DNA from: Microvirga lotononidis
Lineage (GTDB): Bacteria; Pseudomonadota; Alphaproteobacteria; Rhizobiales; Beijerinckiaceae
Length of the DNA: 64,000 bases
Assembly: GCF_034627025.1 (NCBI RefSeq)
Contig: NZ_CP141048.1
Location: forward strand, 1,438,001 to 1,502,000
Direction: 5' to 3'
Made by a program: the position numbers and the translations under genes
Shown here: in pieces, positions 8,973 through 17,845 of the stretch
How the letters are laid out: each line of letters starts with the position of its first letter
Numbering within the stretch: position 1 is the stretch's first letter
Notes under the pieces: model-generated
The model's input: the letters and a program-made list of their open reading frames with translations, nothing else
Told to the model about the DNA's origin: nothing
Databases searched by the model: none

Positions 8973-9569
8973 TTATGCCTCCACAAGACGGGTGGTGCGT
9001 GGCAGCGCGAGCAATTCGCTGCCGCAGATCAACACAAGGTCGAACCCCTGCGGGAACCGGGCCGCATTGATCGCCATCGTCTCGATGAACCCGTCGGGCA
9101 GACAGCACGGCGCGATCGTGGCAACTGTCTCGATCCCGGGGCCGCGGATCGTCAGCGGCGTGCCGTCTCTCAGACTTTCCACCGGCAGAAGCAACGTCGC
9201 GGAACGATCCGGATAAGGAAGGGAGCCCATGGGAAACTCGAGCCATCCAGCGGCCGGGCTGCCCTTGGACAAAAGCACGAAGCTTGCCGTCGACGGGTCT
9301 TTCGTGACCGGGGCTCCCGTGTGAAATGTCAGCCACGAGGCGGCTGCATCCGCACCATCGTCTTCAAACCAGACGGTGGTGTCATAGTCGGCAAGGGTCG
9401 CCAGGAAGGCCGCCGCAGCCGGGTCGAGCGGCGCAGGAGCCCGAACCGGCTCCCCCACATCGACGATGCGGCCCGGCTGCGCCATGGCATCCATCACCAG
9501 CCGGAATGTGGCCTGCGATTGAAGGACCGGATCTGCGAACCCGCCGTCCAACAGGGTTGTGACAGCCAT
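8973..9569 (-). CDS. phnH: C-P lyase core subunit PhnH
   Basis: A 198-residue PhnH protein, the PLP-transferase-fold subunit that scaffolds the PhnGHI part of the C-P lyase complex. Family features include the start AVTTLLDGGFADPVLQSQ, the segment FRLVMDAMAQPG near residue 22, and the end FPQGFDLVLICG. The longer in-frame extension runs over phnG in another frame and is rejected; the ATG at 9567-9569 overlaps the phnG stop (ATGA). It is encoded in the usual order G-H-I-J. Confidence 0.95.
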   Translation of the reverse strand: MAVTTLLDGGFADPVLQSQATFRLVMDAMAQPGRIVDVGEPVRAPAPLDPAAAAFLATLADYDTTVWFEDDGADAAASWLTFHTGAPVTKDPSTASFVLLSKGSPAAGWLEFPMGSLPYPDRSATLLLPVESLRDGTPLTIRGPGIETVATIAPCCLPDGFIETMAINAARFPQGFDLVLICGSELLALPRTTRLVEA

Positions 9570-10033
9570 CAATCCTCTCCTCGAACCATGGTGAAGAAGT
9601 CGACGCGCGTCGCTTCCGTCTCTTCGCCCTGCCGTGTCCGCGCCGCGTCCTGCTCTGCCAGCGCCGGTGTCACGAAGTCCGTCTCGATCACCGTGGCCCA
9701 TTCGGGACGCTGCGAGAGCGCATCGAGATGGGCGACGATGTGCGCCTTCTGCAGCTGGCGTCCAAGGACGATCGCATGTCCGATCTCGCCCGTGGCGAGC
9801 TTGACGGTCGAGCGCGTCACGGTGGCCTCGCCGAGATTGAACACCGCACCGCCGCCCCCGGCTCGGCCACGAAGCATGACCATGCCGATTTCTGGGCCGC
9901 GGATCGGTGTTGCGGTCGGGGCGGAGGGTTCCAGAGCTGCGTATCGCTCGGCCAGATTGGCCGGGTCGCTCGACGCCAAAGCATCCAGCCTGCGCTTTCG
10001 GGCATGATCGTGAGAGTGCATTCGGTTCATCAC
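9569..10033 (-). CDS. phnG: C-P lyase core subunit PhnG
   Basis: A 154-residue PhnG protein, first gene of the operon. Recognisable segments are RYAALEPSAP, FNLGEATVTRS and the conserved GEIGHAIVLGRQLQKAH. Three starts are possible: a GTG at 10031-10033, the next codon ATG (10028-10030), or the ATG at 10019-10021. No ribosome-binding site precedes the first two because the PhnF operator-like palindrome abuts the GTG directly. Translation may therefore be leaderless or begin at the later ATG. It overlaps phnH by one base in an ATGA arrangement. Confidence 0.94.
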   Translation of the reverse strand: MMNRMHSHDHARKRRLDALASSDPANLAERYAALEPSAPTATPIRGPEIGMVMLRGRAGGGGAVFNLGEATVTRSTVKLATGEIGHAIVLGRQLQKAHIVAHLDALSQRPEWATVIETDFVTPALAEQDAARTRQGEETEATRVDFFTMVRGED

Positions 10034-10053
10034 TTGTCTATTCGTCTAGACAA
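10034..10053. promoter_or_regulatory. Operator-like palindrome between phnG and phnF
   Basis: Perfect inverted repeat TTGTCTA-N6-TAGACAA, with an inner GTCTAGAC, lies in the short divergent region between phnG and phnF. GntR/HutC-type PhnF regulators bind palindromes of this sort. It touches the first possible phnG start codon, so binding would block phnG expression. The assignment to PhnF is inferred from position and symmetry. Confidence 0.75.
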
Positions 10054-10119
10054 CCAGTCATGAGCGTGGTTTACCCTGCCGACCGTGACAGACTGATGAC
10101 GTTTGGAGAGAGTGGGTCG

Positions 10120-10842
10120 ATGAGCCTGGATGGAGACGGCGTCACGCGCTGGCGGCGGGTCGCGGATGACATCCGCAGCAATATCGGTGACGGCGTCATC
10201 TCTGATGCTCTGCCGTCAGAAATGGAATTGGCGGCACGCTATGGAGTCAACCGCCATACGGTCCGTCGCGCCATCGCGGCCTTGACGGCGGATGGCTTGC
10301 TTCGCGTCGAGCGTGGGCGCGGCACCTTCGTGAACAACAAGCCGCAACGCGTCGTCTATCCCATCGGCTCGCGGACGCGCTTCTCCGAAAACATGCTGAA
10401 GCAATCGCTGGAACCCTCGGGCCGGCTCATCAAATCCGACTACGTTCTGTCGGATGCGGCGACGGCCGCCTTGCTCGAATGCCGTGTCGGAACGCCCCTT
10501 CACCGTCTCGACAGCCTCTCGGTCGCGAACGGCGTCCCTCTCTCGCGCTCGACATCGTACTTCTCGGCTGAGCGTTTCCCTGGCATCATCGAGGCCTATG
10601 CCGAGACCGGCTCCATCACCGAGGCGTTGAGGCGGGAAGGACTCGGCGACTATCGCCGCCGTGAGACCCGCCTGACGGCGGAGCGTGTGTCCGCGAAGGA
10701 TGCCGAGCTCATGAGCTGCGCGACCGATGCGGTCGTCCTGATCAGCAAGGCGATCGACGTGGACCTCGAAGGGCGGCCGGTCCAGTTCATCAGAACCAAG
10801 TTCCTTGCGGACCGGGTGGAACTCGTCATGCTCCAGAGCTGA
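10120..10842 (+). CDS. phnF: GntR/HutC-family regulator PhnF
   Basis: A 240-residue regulator with an N-terminal winged helix (RWRRVADDIRSNIGDGV, then LPSEMELAARYGVNRHTVRRAI at about residues 27-48) and a C-terminal UTRA ligand domain, as in the HutC subgroup. It is divergent from the phn operon and probably represses it until phosphonate or a breakdown product binds. Earlier in-frame ATGs at 10060 and 10096 exist, but only the ATG at 10120 has a good ribosome-binding site (GGAGAGAGTGGG), and it gives the usual PhnF length. Confidence 0.92.
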   Translation: MSLDGDGVTRWRRVADDIRSNIGDGVISDALPSEMELAARYGVNRHTVRRAIAALTADGLLRVERGRGTFVNNKPQRVVYPIGSRTRFSENMLKQSLEPSGRLIKSDYVLSDAATAALLECRVGTPLHRLDSLSVANGVPLSRSTSYFSAERFPGIIEAYAETGSITEALRREGLGDYRRRETRLTAERVSAKDAELMSCATDAVVLISKAIDVDLEGRPVQFIRTKFLADRVELVMLQS

Positions 10843-10844
10843 CG

Positions 10845-10863
10845 CTCGGCGGATTCCGCCGAG
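10845..10863. terminator. Hairpin between convergent phnF and oxidoreductase genes
   Basis: Perfect 8-bp stem CTCGGCGG with a 3-base loop lies three bases after the phnF stop and 22 bases before the stop of the convergent oxidoreductase. It has no marked T run, so it is a likely but not certain bidirectional terminator. Confidence 0.5.
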
Positions 10864-10884
10864 TTCCGATGCGTTCGTTGAACC

Positions 10885-12024
10885 TCAAACGGCCTGTCCG
10901 CCCTCGCCTGCTGCGACGTCCACCCATGCACCGGAGCGCGCACTTCTCGCAATCGCATCCACTGTCCGCTCGATGCGGATGCCGTCCTCGAACGTGATCA
11001 GATGCGCGGCATCGCCCTCGATGCGGCGGATCAGCTCCCGGCACTCGATGATCTTCAGGTCATTGAAGCCCAGCCCATGTCCCGGCGCCGGAATGAACTT
11101 GTCGTAGGGCGGGTGATGCGGTGAGGTGAGAATGGTGCGGAAGCCCTGTGTTTCCTTGCCCCCATCGGCCGTGTAGAGCTGGACCTCGTTCATGCGCTCC
11201 TGGTCGTACACGATGGAGCCTTTCGAGCCGAAGAGCTGGACGAAGATGCGCCCCTTGCGGCCCCAAGCCGAGCGGTTGAGCGCGATCACACCGGAGGCGC
11301 CGTTGTCGAGCTCGATCAGCGTGGTGGCGATGTCATAGGTCTCAACGGTCCGGCGGCCGCCATCCCTCACCGGCCGGTCGGCATAAGGCTTCGCCATGTG
11401 CCCGCAGACACGCCGCACGCCGCCGAAGAGGGTCCAAATCAGGCTCAAGGCATGGACGCCGAAATCGTCCAGCGCCCCATGCCCGGAGGTTGCCTCGCTC
11501 TTCCAGTAGAAGAGCTCCTCCGGGTCCGCCATGAAGTCCTCGTCCATCTCGATACGCACGTGGTTGACCGCGCCGATGCGATCCTCGTCGATCAGGCGCC
11601 GGATCAGGCGGACAATGGGGTTCTGGATGTAGTTGTAGCCCAAAGCCGGGACCTTGCCGGAGGCGCGGGCTGCGGCGAGCATGCGCTCCGCGTCCGGCAG
11701 ACGCGTGGCCATCGGCTTCTCGCACCACACATGCTTGCCCGCTTCCAGGGCCGCGATTGCCATTTCGGGATGGAAGGCATTGGGCGTAGTGATGGAGACG
11801 ACGTCGATCTCGGGATCCGTGACGAGGGAGCGCCAGTCGCCGGTGGCACGCGCGAAGCCGAGTTCGTGTGCTTTTTTCTCAGCCAGATCCTGCGAAGCCT
11901 CAGCCAGCATCGCGAGGCGCGGTCTGGGTACATCCCCGAAGACGGCGGAAACCGCGTTCCAGGCCAGCGCGTGACACTTTCCCATGTAGCCTGTGCCGAT
12001 GAGACCGATGTTCAGAGACTTCAT
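10885..12024 (-). CDS. Gfo/Idh/MocA-family oxidoreductase, inositol-linked
   Basis: A 379-residue NAD(P)-dependent sugar or polyol dehydrogenase. The Rossmann motif GLIGTGYMGKCHA is at residues 7-19, and the family catalytic lysine lies in WCEKPMA near residue 100. The second domain carries GALDDFGVHALSL, with the conserved Asp/His of the active site. It lies beside a sugar ABC transporter and the inositol regulator, and iolG is encoded further on, so it may oxidise another inositol isomer or a related polyol. The substrate cannot be read from sequence. Confidence 0.85.
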   Translation of the reverse strand: MKSLNIGLIGTGYMGKCHALAWNAVSAVFGDVPRPRLAMLAEASQDLAEKKAHELGFARATGDWRSLVTDPEIDVVSITTPNAFHPEMAIAALEAGKHVWCEKPMATRLPDAERMLAAARASGKVPALGYNYIQNPIVRLIRRLIDEDRIGAVNHVRIEMDEDFMADPEELFYWKSEATSGHGALDDFGVHALSLIWTLFGGVRRVCGHMAKPYADRPVRDGGRRTVETYDIATTLIELDNGASGVIALNRSAWGRKGRIFVQLFGSKGSIVYDQERMNEVQLYTADGGKETQGFRTILTSPHHPPYDKFIPAPGHGLGFNDLKIIECRELIRRIEGDAAHLITFEDGIRIERTVDAIARSARSGAWVDVAAGEGGQAV

Positions 12025-12138
12025 GCGTGACGCTCCTGAAACGATAGACGGCTTGGCGCAAGCTCCTCACGTCGTGATCGCCTCGTGTCTGATCTGGGAT
12101 CAGCCGCTGCCATTCCGCTCGGAAGCACTATCTCCGTC

Positions 12139-12222
12139 ATGGCCGTCCTTGTGCCGGCCATCCCGCTTGTTTGAAACGCCGCGCTCTTCTGTTCGGGATC
12201 ACTGGGACAAGCCCGGTGATGA
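12139..12222. repeat. Pair of dispersed palindromic repeats (REP-like)
   Basis: The 236-base gap between the oxidoreductase and the ATPase gene holds two palindromes. The first, 12139-12161, starts ATGGCCG and ends CCGGCCAT; the second, about 12197-12219, reads ATCACTGGG...CCCGGTGAT. Near copies occur between the RpiR and iolG genes (16538-16692). They resemble short intergenic palindromes common in Rhizobiales. No coding sequence is evident in this gap. Confidence 0.65.
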
Positions 12223-12260
12223 CGTCGCAGGGTGTCGTTCCCGGAAGGACGCGTAGCGCT

Positions 12261-13045
12261 TCACACCATCCCACCAAGTTCTTCCGACACCGCCTGCAAT
12301 TCCTTGCCGCCGGCCATGAGGTTCTGCAGCTCCTCGATCTGGATCTCCGACTTCGCGTAAGTGCCCAGCGTCCTGCCCCGGTTGAGCACCGTGAAGCGGT
12401 CGCCCACCGCGTAGGCGTGGCGCACGTTGTGCGTGATGAAGATCACGCCGAGGCCCTTCTGGCGGACCTGGTGGATGTATTTCAGCACCATGGAGGTCTG
12501 CGCCACGCCCAGCGCCGATGTCGGCTCGTCGAGGATCAGCACCTTGGCGCCGAAATAGACCGCGCGGGCAATGGCCACGCATTGGCGCTCGCCGCCGGAG
12601 AGCGTGCCGACCGCCTGATGCGGGTCGCGTACGTCGATGCCGATCTTGTGCATCTCCTCGCGGGTGACCTCGTCGCAATGGTCGAAATCCACGTTGCGGA
12701 ACGGCCAGATGCCTTTCACCGGCTCGCGGCCCATGAAGAAGTTGCGCGTGACCGACATGAGCGGGATCATGGCGAGATCCTGGTACACGGTCGCGATGCC
12801 CGCATCGAGCGCATCGCGAGGGCTCGTGAAAGCCACCGGCTGGCCTTCGACGAAGAACTCGCCCGAGGTCGGCCGGTGCACGCCGGCCAGCGTCTTGATC
12901 AGGGTCGACTTGCCGGCTCCATTGTCCCCGAGCAGGCACATGACCTCACCGCGACGGACCATGAGCGACACGCCGGAGAGCGCGATGACCGAGCCGAAAT
13001 GCTTGACGAGGTTGCGGATGTCGATGAGGGGCGTTTCGTTGTCCA

Positions 13046-13046
<1 letters not shown>
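12261..13046 (-). CDS. Sugar (probably inositol) ABC transporter ATP-binding protein
   Basis: A 261-residue single-domain ABC ATPase of the carbohydrate uptake type 2 family. Walker A is GDNGAGKST near residue 39, the signature is LSGGERQ, and Walker B is [11 protein letters not shown]. Most ribose-type ATPases are about 500 residues with two ATPase domains; this protein is the one-domain type seen in FrcA of rhizobial fructose transporters. It overlaps the permease stop by one base (ATGA). A long out-of-frame upstream extension is rejected. Inositol specificity is inferred from the neighbours. Confidence 0.9.
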
Positions 13047-14188
<1,142 letters not shown>

Positions 14189-14259
14189 GGGAGCCTCCCC
14201 GAATGAATGCAGGAAACAAGGAGCCCGCGGCCATGGCGGCCGCGGGCTTCAGGCAACAA

Positions 14260-15201
14260 TCAACGAATGCCCTTGGCGGACAGATCGATCACCTGGCTGG
14301 CTTTTTCCTTGGTGACCAGGTTCGGGCCCGAGGCGACGTCGCCGCCAGGCATGAGGCCGTACTTGGCGTAATTGGCCAGGAACACCACCGGCAGGTAACC
14401 CTGCAGGAATTGTTGCTGATCGATGGCAAACACCGCCTCTCCGTTCGCCACCGACTTGAGGAAGCCAGCCGACATGTCGAACGTGGCGACGCGGATCGCG
14501 CCTACCTTGCCGGCCTCCTTCACGGCCGCAACCGACGGCTCGCCCGCCGTCCCGGCACCAAGCGCCAGAATCGTGTCGACGGACCCGTCGGCAGCTACGG
14601 CGGCCTTCACCTTGGCGCGGACATCCGTCGGATCGTTCGTGACGGGGAGCACCGTCACCTTGCCGCCGAAGCCTTCCGTGAAGCCCTTGCAGCGCAGGTC
14701 GAGCGACACGTTGCCGACCTCCTGGTTCACGCACAGGCCGACCTTGCCGCCCATTTCCTTGAGCTTGGCACCGGCGATGCGTCCGGCCTCCACCTCGTCC
14801 TGGCCCACATGGAGCAGCGCACCGAGCTTCTTCGACACGTCGGAGCCGGAATTCATGGAGATCACCGGAATGCCGGCGGCCACCGCCTTCTGGATCGACG
14901 GGCCGAGCGCCGAGGCATCGGGGATCGAGACGATCAGGCCGGCCGGCTTCTGGTTCACGGCCGCGTCGATGAGCTGGCCCATGGCGACCATGTCGAAGGT
15001 CTCGGGCGCCCGGTAATCGACCTGGACCTTCATGTCCTGGCCGCCCGCCGCCACGCCGTTCTTGACCACCGACCAGAATGGATCGTTGGCCTGCCCGTGG
15101 CTGACGACGATGATGCGGGTATTCTGCTGCGCCGCGACCGGGGCGGCTGTGGCGAGGGTCAGGGCCGCGGCTGCGGCCAGACCGGTAACGAACGCTTTCA
15201 T
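14260..15201 (-). CDS. Sugar (probably inositol) ABC transporter substrate-binding protein
   Basis: A 313-residue periplasmic binding protein of the RbsB/LacI-like type. A clear Sec signal peptide occupies residues 1-24, ending APVAAQQ. The mature start NTRIIVVSHGQANDPFWSVVKNG is typical of this fold. The start ATG at 15199-15201 was chosen because it opens the signal peptide. It is the first gene of the importer operon and faces the RpiR-family regulator across a 263-base region that contains a GGAA-N6-TTCC palindrome, which supports inositol as substrate. Confidence 0.9.
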   Translation of the reverse strand: MKAFVTGLAAAAALTLATAAPVAAQQNTRIIVVSHGQANDPFWSVVKNGVAAGGQDMKVQVDYRAPETFDMVAMGQLIDAAVNQKPAGLIVSIPDASALGPSIQKAVAAGIPVISMNSGSDVSKKLGALLHVGQDEVEAGRIAGAKLKEMGGKVGLCVNQEVGNVSLDLRCKGFTEGFGGKVTVLPVTNDPTDVRAKVKAAVAADGSVDTILALGAGTAGEPSVAAVKEAGKVGAIRVATFDMSAGFLKSVANGEAVFAIDQQQFLQGYLPVVFLANYAKYGLMPGGDVASGPNLVTKEKASQVIDLSAKGIR

Positions 15202-15402
15202 GCTCTTCCTCCCAGATGGTTCCCACGCGAGCGTCGCAGCGCCTGTGCGCTGCGGCGGACGCCGCGGCCTTGCCGCTTGCCTCAAAGGGCAGAGAGAAAA
15301 CAAATGAGCCGAAGGGCGAATCACCGTCCGTACAGCGTTCCCTCTGCCGATCCGATCGTCCGCCTGACTAAACGGAACGTCAGAACCTTTTTGTTTCTAT
15401 AT

Positions 15403-15418
15403 TGGAATTTTTATTCCA
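15403..15418. promoter_or_regulatory. IolR-type operator (GGAA-N6-TTCC palindrome)
   Basis: TGGAATTTTTATTCCA is a perfect palindrome in the divergent region between the importer and the RpiR regulator gene. GGAA-N6-TTCC is the motif described for inositol regulator IolR sites in Sinorhizobium. The same architecture recurs upstream of iolG/iolC in this window. Confidence 0.8.
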
Positions 15419-15464
15419 TTTTTGTAGGATCGGGTCAAGGCCGATCTGAGATCCGAGGCCTGCG

Positions 15465-16328
15465 ATGGAGACAGAGGACAGCATGGGCAGCGCGGAAGCG
15501 GACGTGACGGACCTTCCCGAGGACTTCGACGGCCTCCGCGCGCTCCTGCTCGGCCGCCGTGAAGCGATGCCGAAGCGCTTGAAGCAGATCGCCGCCTTCG
15601 CGCTCGAGCATCCCGAGGACATGGCGTTCGGGACCGTGGCCGGCATCGCCGAACATGCGGGCGTTCAGCCCTCCACCCTGGTGCGTTTCGCCAAGAGCCT
15701 CGGCTATGACGGCTTCTCCCACCTGCAGCAGATTTTTCGCGATCGCCTGCGGGAGCGTTTCCCGGATTATCGCGAGCGCCTGCGCGGCCTGCGCGACGCC
15801 GAGGGACACCACGTCCATGCGGCGTCCCTGCTCGAGGGCTTCACCCATGCGGCGGCCATTTCCCTGGAGCGGATGCAGGCATCGGTGCGCCCCGAGGAAT
15901 TGTCCCGCGCCATCGAGACGCTAGCCAAGGCCGACACCGTCTATCTTCTCGGCGCCCGGCGGGTCTTCCCGGTTATCGCGTACTGCGCCTATGCCTTCGG
16001 CAAGCTCGGCGTGCGCGCCATCCTCATCGACCATGTGGGCCAGCTCGGTCCCGAGCAGCTCGCCATCGCGTCCAAGCGCGATGCGGTGCTGGCCATCAGC
16101 TTCACGCCCTATGCGCCGGTCACGGCCGATCTGGCGGCGGCCGCCGCGCAACGCGACGTTCCCGTGGTGGCGATCACCGATTCGGCCTTCAGCCCCCTGG
16201 TGACGAACGCCGATGTCTGGCTCGAAGTCGCGGAAGCCGATTTCGGCGCCTTCCGGTCGCTCTCAGCCTCATTCGCGCTGGCGATGGCGCTAGCCGTGGG
16301 CACGGCGGAGAAGCGGGCGGAGGGTTAG
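15465..16328 (+). CDS. iolR: RpiR/MurR-family regulator of inositol genes
   Basis: A 287-residue regulator with an N-terminal RpiR helix-turn-helix (residues about 30-105, including GVQPSTLVRFAKSLGYDGF) and a C-terminal SIS sugar-binding domain (residues about 140-265, starting ADTVYLLGARR). RpiR-type IolR proteins repress inositol catabolism in rhizobia and respond to a phosphorylated intermediate. It is divergent from the importer and lies near iolG, with matching palindromes in both promoter regions. The start METEDSMG has a weak GAGG ribosome-binding site. Confidence 0.85.
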   Translation: METEDSMGSAEADVTDLPEDFDGLRALLLGRREAMPKRLKQIAAFALEHPEDMAFGTVAGIAEHAGVQPSTLVRFAKSLGYDGFSHLQQIFRDRLRERFPDYRERLRGLRDAEGHHVHAASLLEGFTHAAAISLERMQASVRPEELSRAIETLAKADTVYLLGARRVFPVIAYCAYAFGKLGVRAILIDHVGQLGPEQLAIASKRDAVLAISFTPYAPVTADLAAAAAQRDVPVVAITDSAFSPLVTNADVWLEVAEADFGAFRSLSASFALAMALAVGTAEKRAEG

Positions 16329-16537
16329 ACGGAACACGGCCCGGTCGGGGACCGGAAGGCCCGGCCGCCAGGCCGTCCCTGGACTTTTCCGGACAGTCGA
16401 TCCCGCCCCTTTCGCTTGTTCAGAGCGCCTGCGGCTGGATCCCTTCCCTCGCTTCGCTCAGCCTGAGAAGGACACCTCTGTCGTCATGACACTCGCCACA
16501 TCATAGCATCTTCCGACGTCCTACCGCCTGTCACGTC

Positions 16538-16692
16538 ATGGCCGGGCTTGTCCCGGCCACCCGCGTCTTCGGAACCGCCGCACTGTCAAGGCATGGGGCC
16601 CATTCGAGGATCAGCCACGGCGTGCCGATGGGAAGGGCCTTGCACCTTTCGCGCCGAGATACCGGCACGAATCCCCGGATCACGTCCGGGGA
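16538..16692. repeat. REP-like palindromes in the iolR-iolG gap
   Basis: The 381-base gap between the convergent ends of iolR and iolG has no supported gene. It contains a palindrome with arms TGGCCGGG (16539-16546) and CCCGGCCA (16552-16559), and a second with arms TCCCCGGA (16672-16679) and TCCGGGGA (16685-16692). The first is a near copy of the one at 12139. The rest of the gap is GC-rich and shows nothing else recognisable. Confidence 0.65.
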
Positions 16693-16709
16693 GGCGATGA
16701 CGTGGAGCG

Positions 16710-17699
16710 TTACAGCCGCACCGACTTTCCGCTCCGCGCCGATTCCGTCGCCGCGTCGGCCAGACGCTGCGCCATGAGGCCGTCGCGGCCGGTCGGGTTG
16801 CACGGCTTGCCGTCGCGGACGGCGTTCAGGAACGTGGTCAGCTCGTCGCGATAGGCATCCGCGTAGCGCTCCAGGAAGAAGTCCTGCACCGGATCGGCGG
16901 TGACACCCGCGGCATTCGCCACCTCGACCGTCGTGCGATGGATGTTGCCGGCGCGGATCATCCCCTTCGAGCCATGGACCTCGACCCGCTGGTCGTAGCC
17001 GTAGGTGGCGCGCCGGGAATTGGAGATCTGCACGATGCGGCCCTTGGCGGTCTTCAGCAGCACGGCGGCCGTGTCCACGTCGCCGGCCTGGCCGATGGCC
17101 GGGTCGACCAGAGACGAGCCGACCGCATGCACCTCCACGGGCTCGTCGCCCAGCAGCAGGAAGCGGGCCATGTCGAGATCGTGGATCATCATGTCCCGGA
17201 ACAGGCCGCCGGAGGTGGCGATGTAGCTCACCGGGGGCGGACCGGGATCGCGCGACAGGATCGTCACGAGCTCCACCTCGCCCACTTCCCCATCGGCGAG
17301 CCGGCGGCGCAGGGCCGCGAAGTTCGGATCGAAGCGGCGGTTGAAACCGATCATCAGGGGCGTGCCCGCCTTCTCGACCGTGGCGAGGCAGGTCTCGATG
17401 CGCTCGCTCGACAGGTCCACCGGCTTCTCGCAGAAGACCGCCTTGCCGGCGCGGGCACCGCGCTCGATGAGATCCGCATGGGTCGTGGTCGGCGTACAGA
17501 TGAGGATGGCGTCCACATCCGAGCGCTCGACGATCTCGTCCAGCGCCGCGACCTCGGCCCCCGTCGCGGCCGCCAGTTCCTGCGCGGCGGGCGCGTGCGG
17601 ATCGGCCACCGCCACGAGGCGGGCATCGGGATGATTGGCGGCGTTGCGCCCATGGATGCGGCCGATGCGGCCGGCACCCAGAACAGCGATTCGGATCAT
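16710..17699 (-). CDS. iolG: Inositol 2-dehydrogenase IolG
   Basis: A 329-residue Gfo/Idh/MocA enzyme that oxidises myo-inositol to 2-keto-myo-inositol with NAD. The Rossmann motif GAGRIGRIHGRN is at residues 8-19, the catalytic lysine is in FCEKPVDL near residue 96, and the motif GGLFRDMMIHDLDMARFLL (about residues 164-182) carries the conserved Asp and His. The closing block GLMAQRLADAATESARSGK is typical of IolG. It is divergent from iolC, with two palindromic operator-like sites between them. Confidence 0.92.
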   Translation of the reverse strand: MIRIAVLGAGRIGRIHGRNAANHPDARLVAVADPHAPAAQELAAATGAEVAALDEIVERSDVDAILICTPTTTHADLIERGARAGKAVFCEKPVDLSSERIETCLATVEKAGTPLMIGFNRRFDPNFAALRRRLADGEVGEVELVTILSRDPGPPPVSYIATSGGLFRDMMIHDLDMARFLLLGDEPVEVHAVGSSLVDPAIGQAGDVDTAAVLLKTAKGRIVQISNSRRATYGYDQRVEVHGSKGMIRAGNIHRTTVEVANAAGVTADPVQDFFLERYADAYRDELTTFLNAVRDGKPCNPTGRDGLMAQRLADAATESARSGKSVRL

Positions 17700-17735
17700 G
17701 TTTCCCCCTGGTCCTTTGCCGGCTTACGGCAAATT

Positions 17736-17751
17736 TGGAATTGAAATTCCA
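17736..17751. promoter_or_regulatory. IolR-type operator upstream of iolG/iolC
   Basis: TGGAATTGAAATTCCA, a perfect GGAA-N6-TTCC palindrome, lies 37 bases from the iolG start and 95 bases from the iolC start. Its outer arms are identical to those of the site at 15403. Confidence 0.82.
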
Positions 17752-17765
17752 TCGTAGGATGTTAA

Positions 17766-17781
17766 TAGAATAAACGTTCTA
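17766..17781. promoter_or_regulatory. Second operator-like site upstream of iolC
   Basis: TAGAATAAACGTTCTA has the same spacing as the neighbouring operator (AGAA-N6-TTCT). Its centre is 30 bp from that site, close to three helical turns, which suggests cooperative binding by a dimeric or tetrameric RpiR-family regulator. Confidence 0.6.
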
Positions 17782-17845
17782 TAACAGCAAGAGCCGAGAT
17801 CGCGGCTCGCACACGGTTTACCTGGCCGGGAGCGGGAGGAATAGC

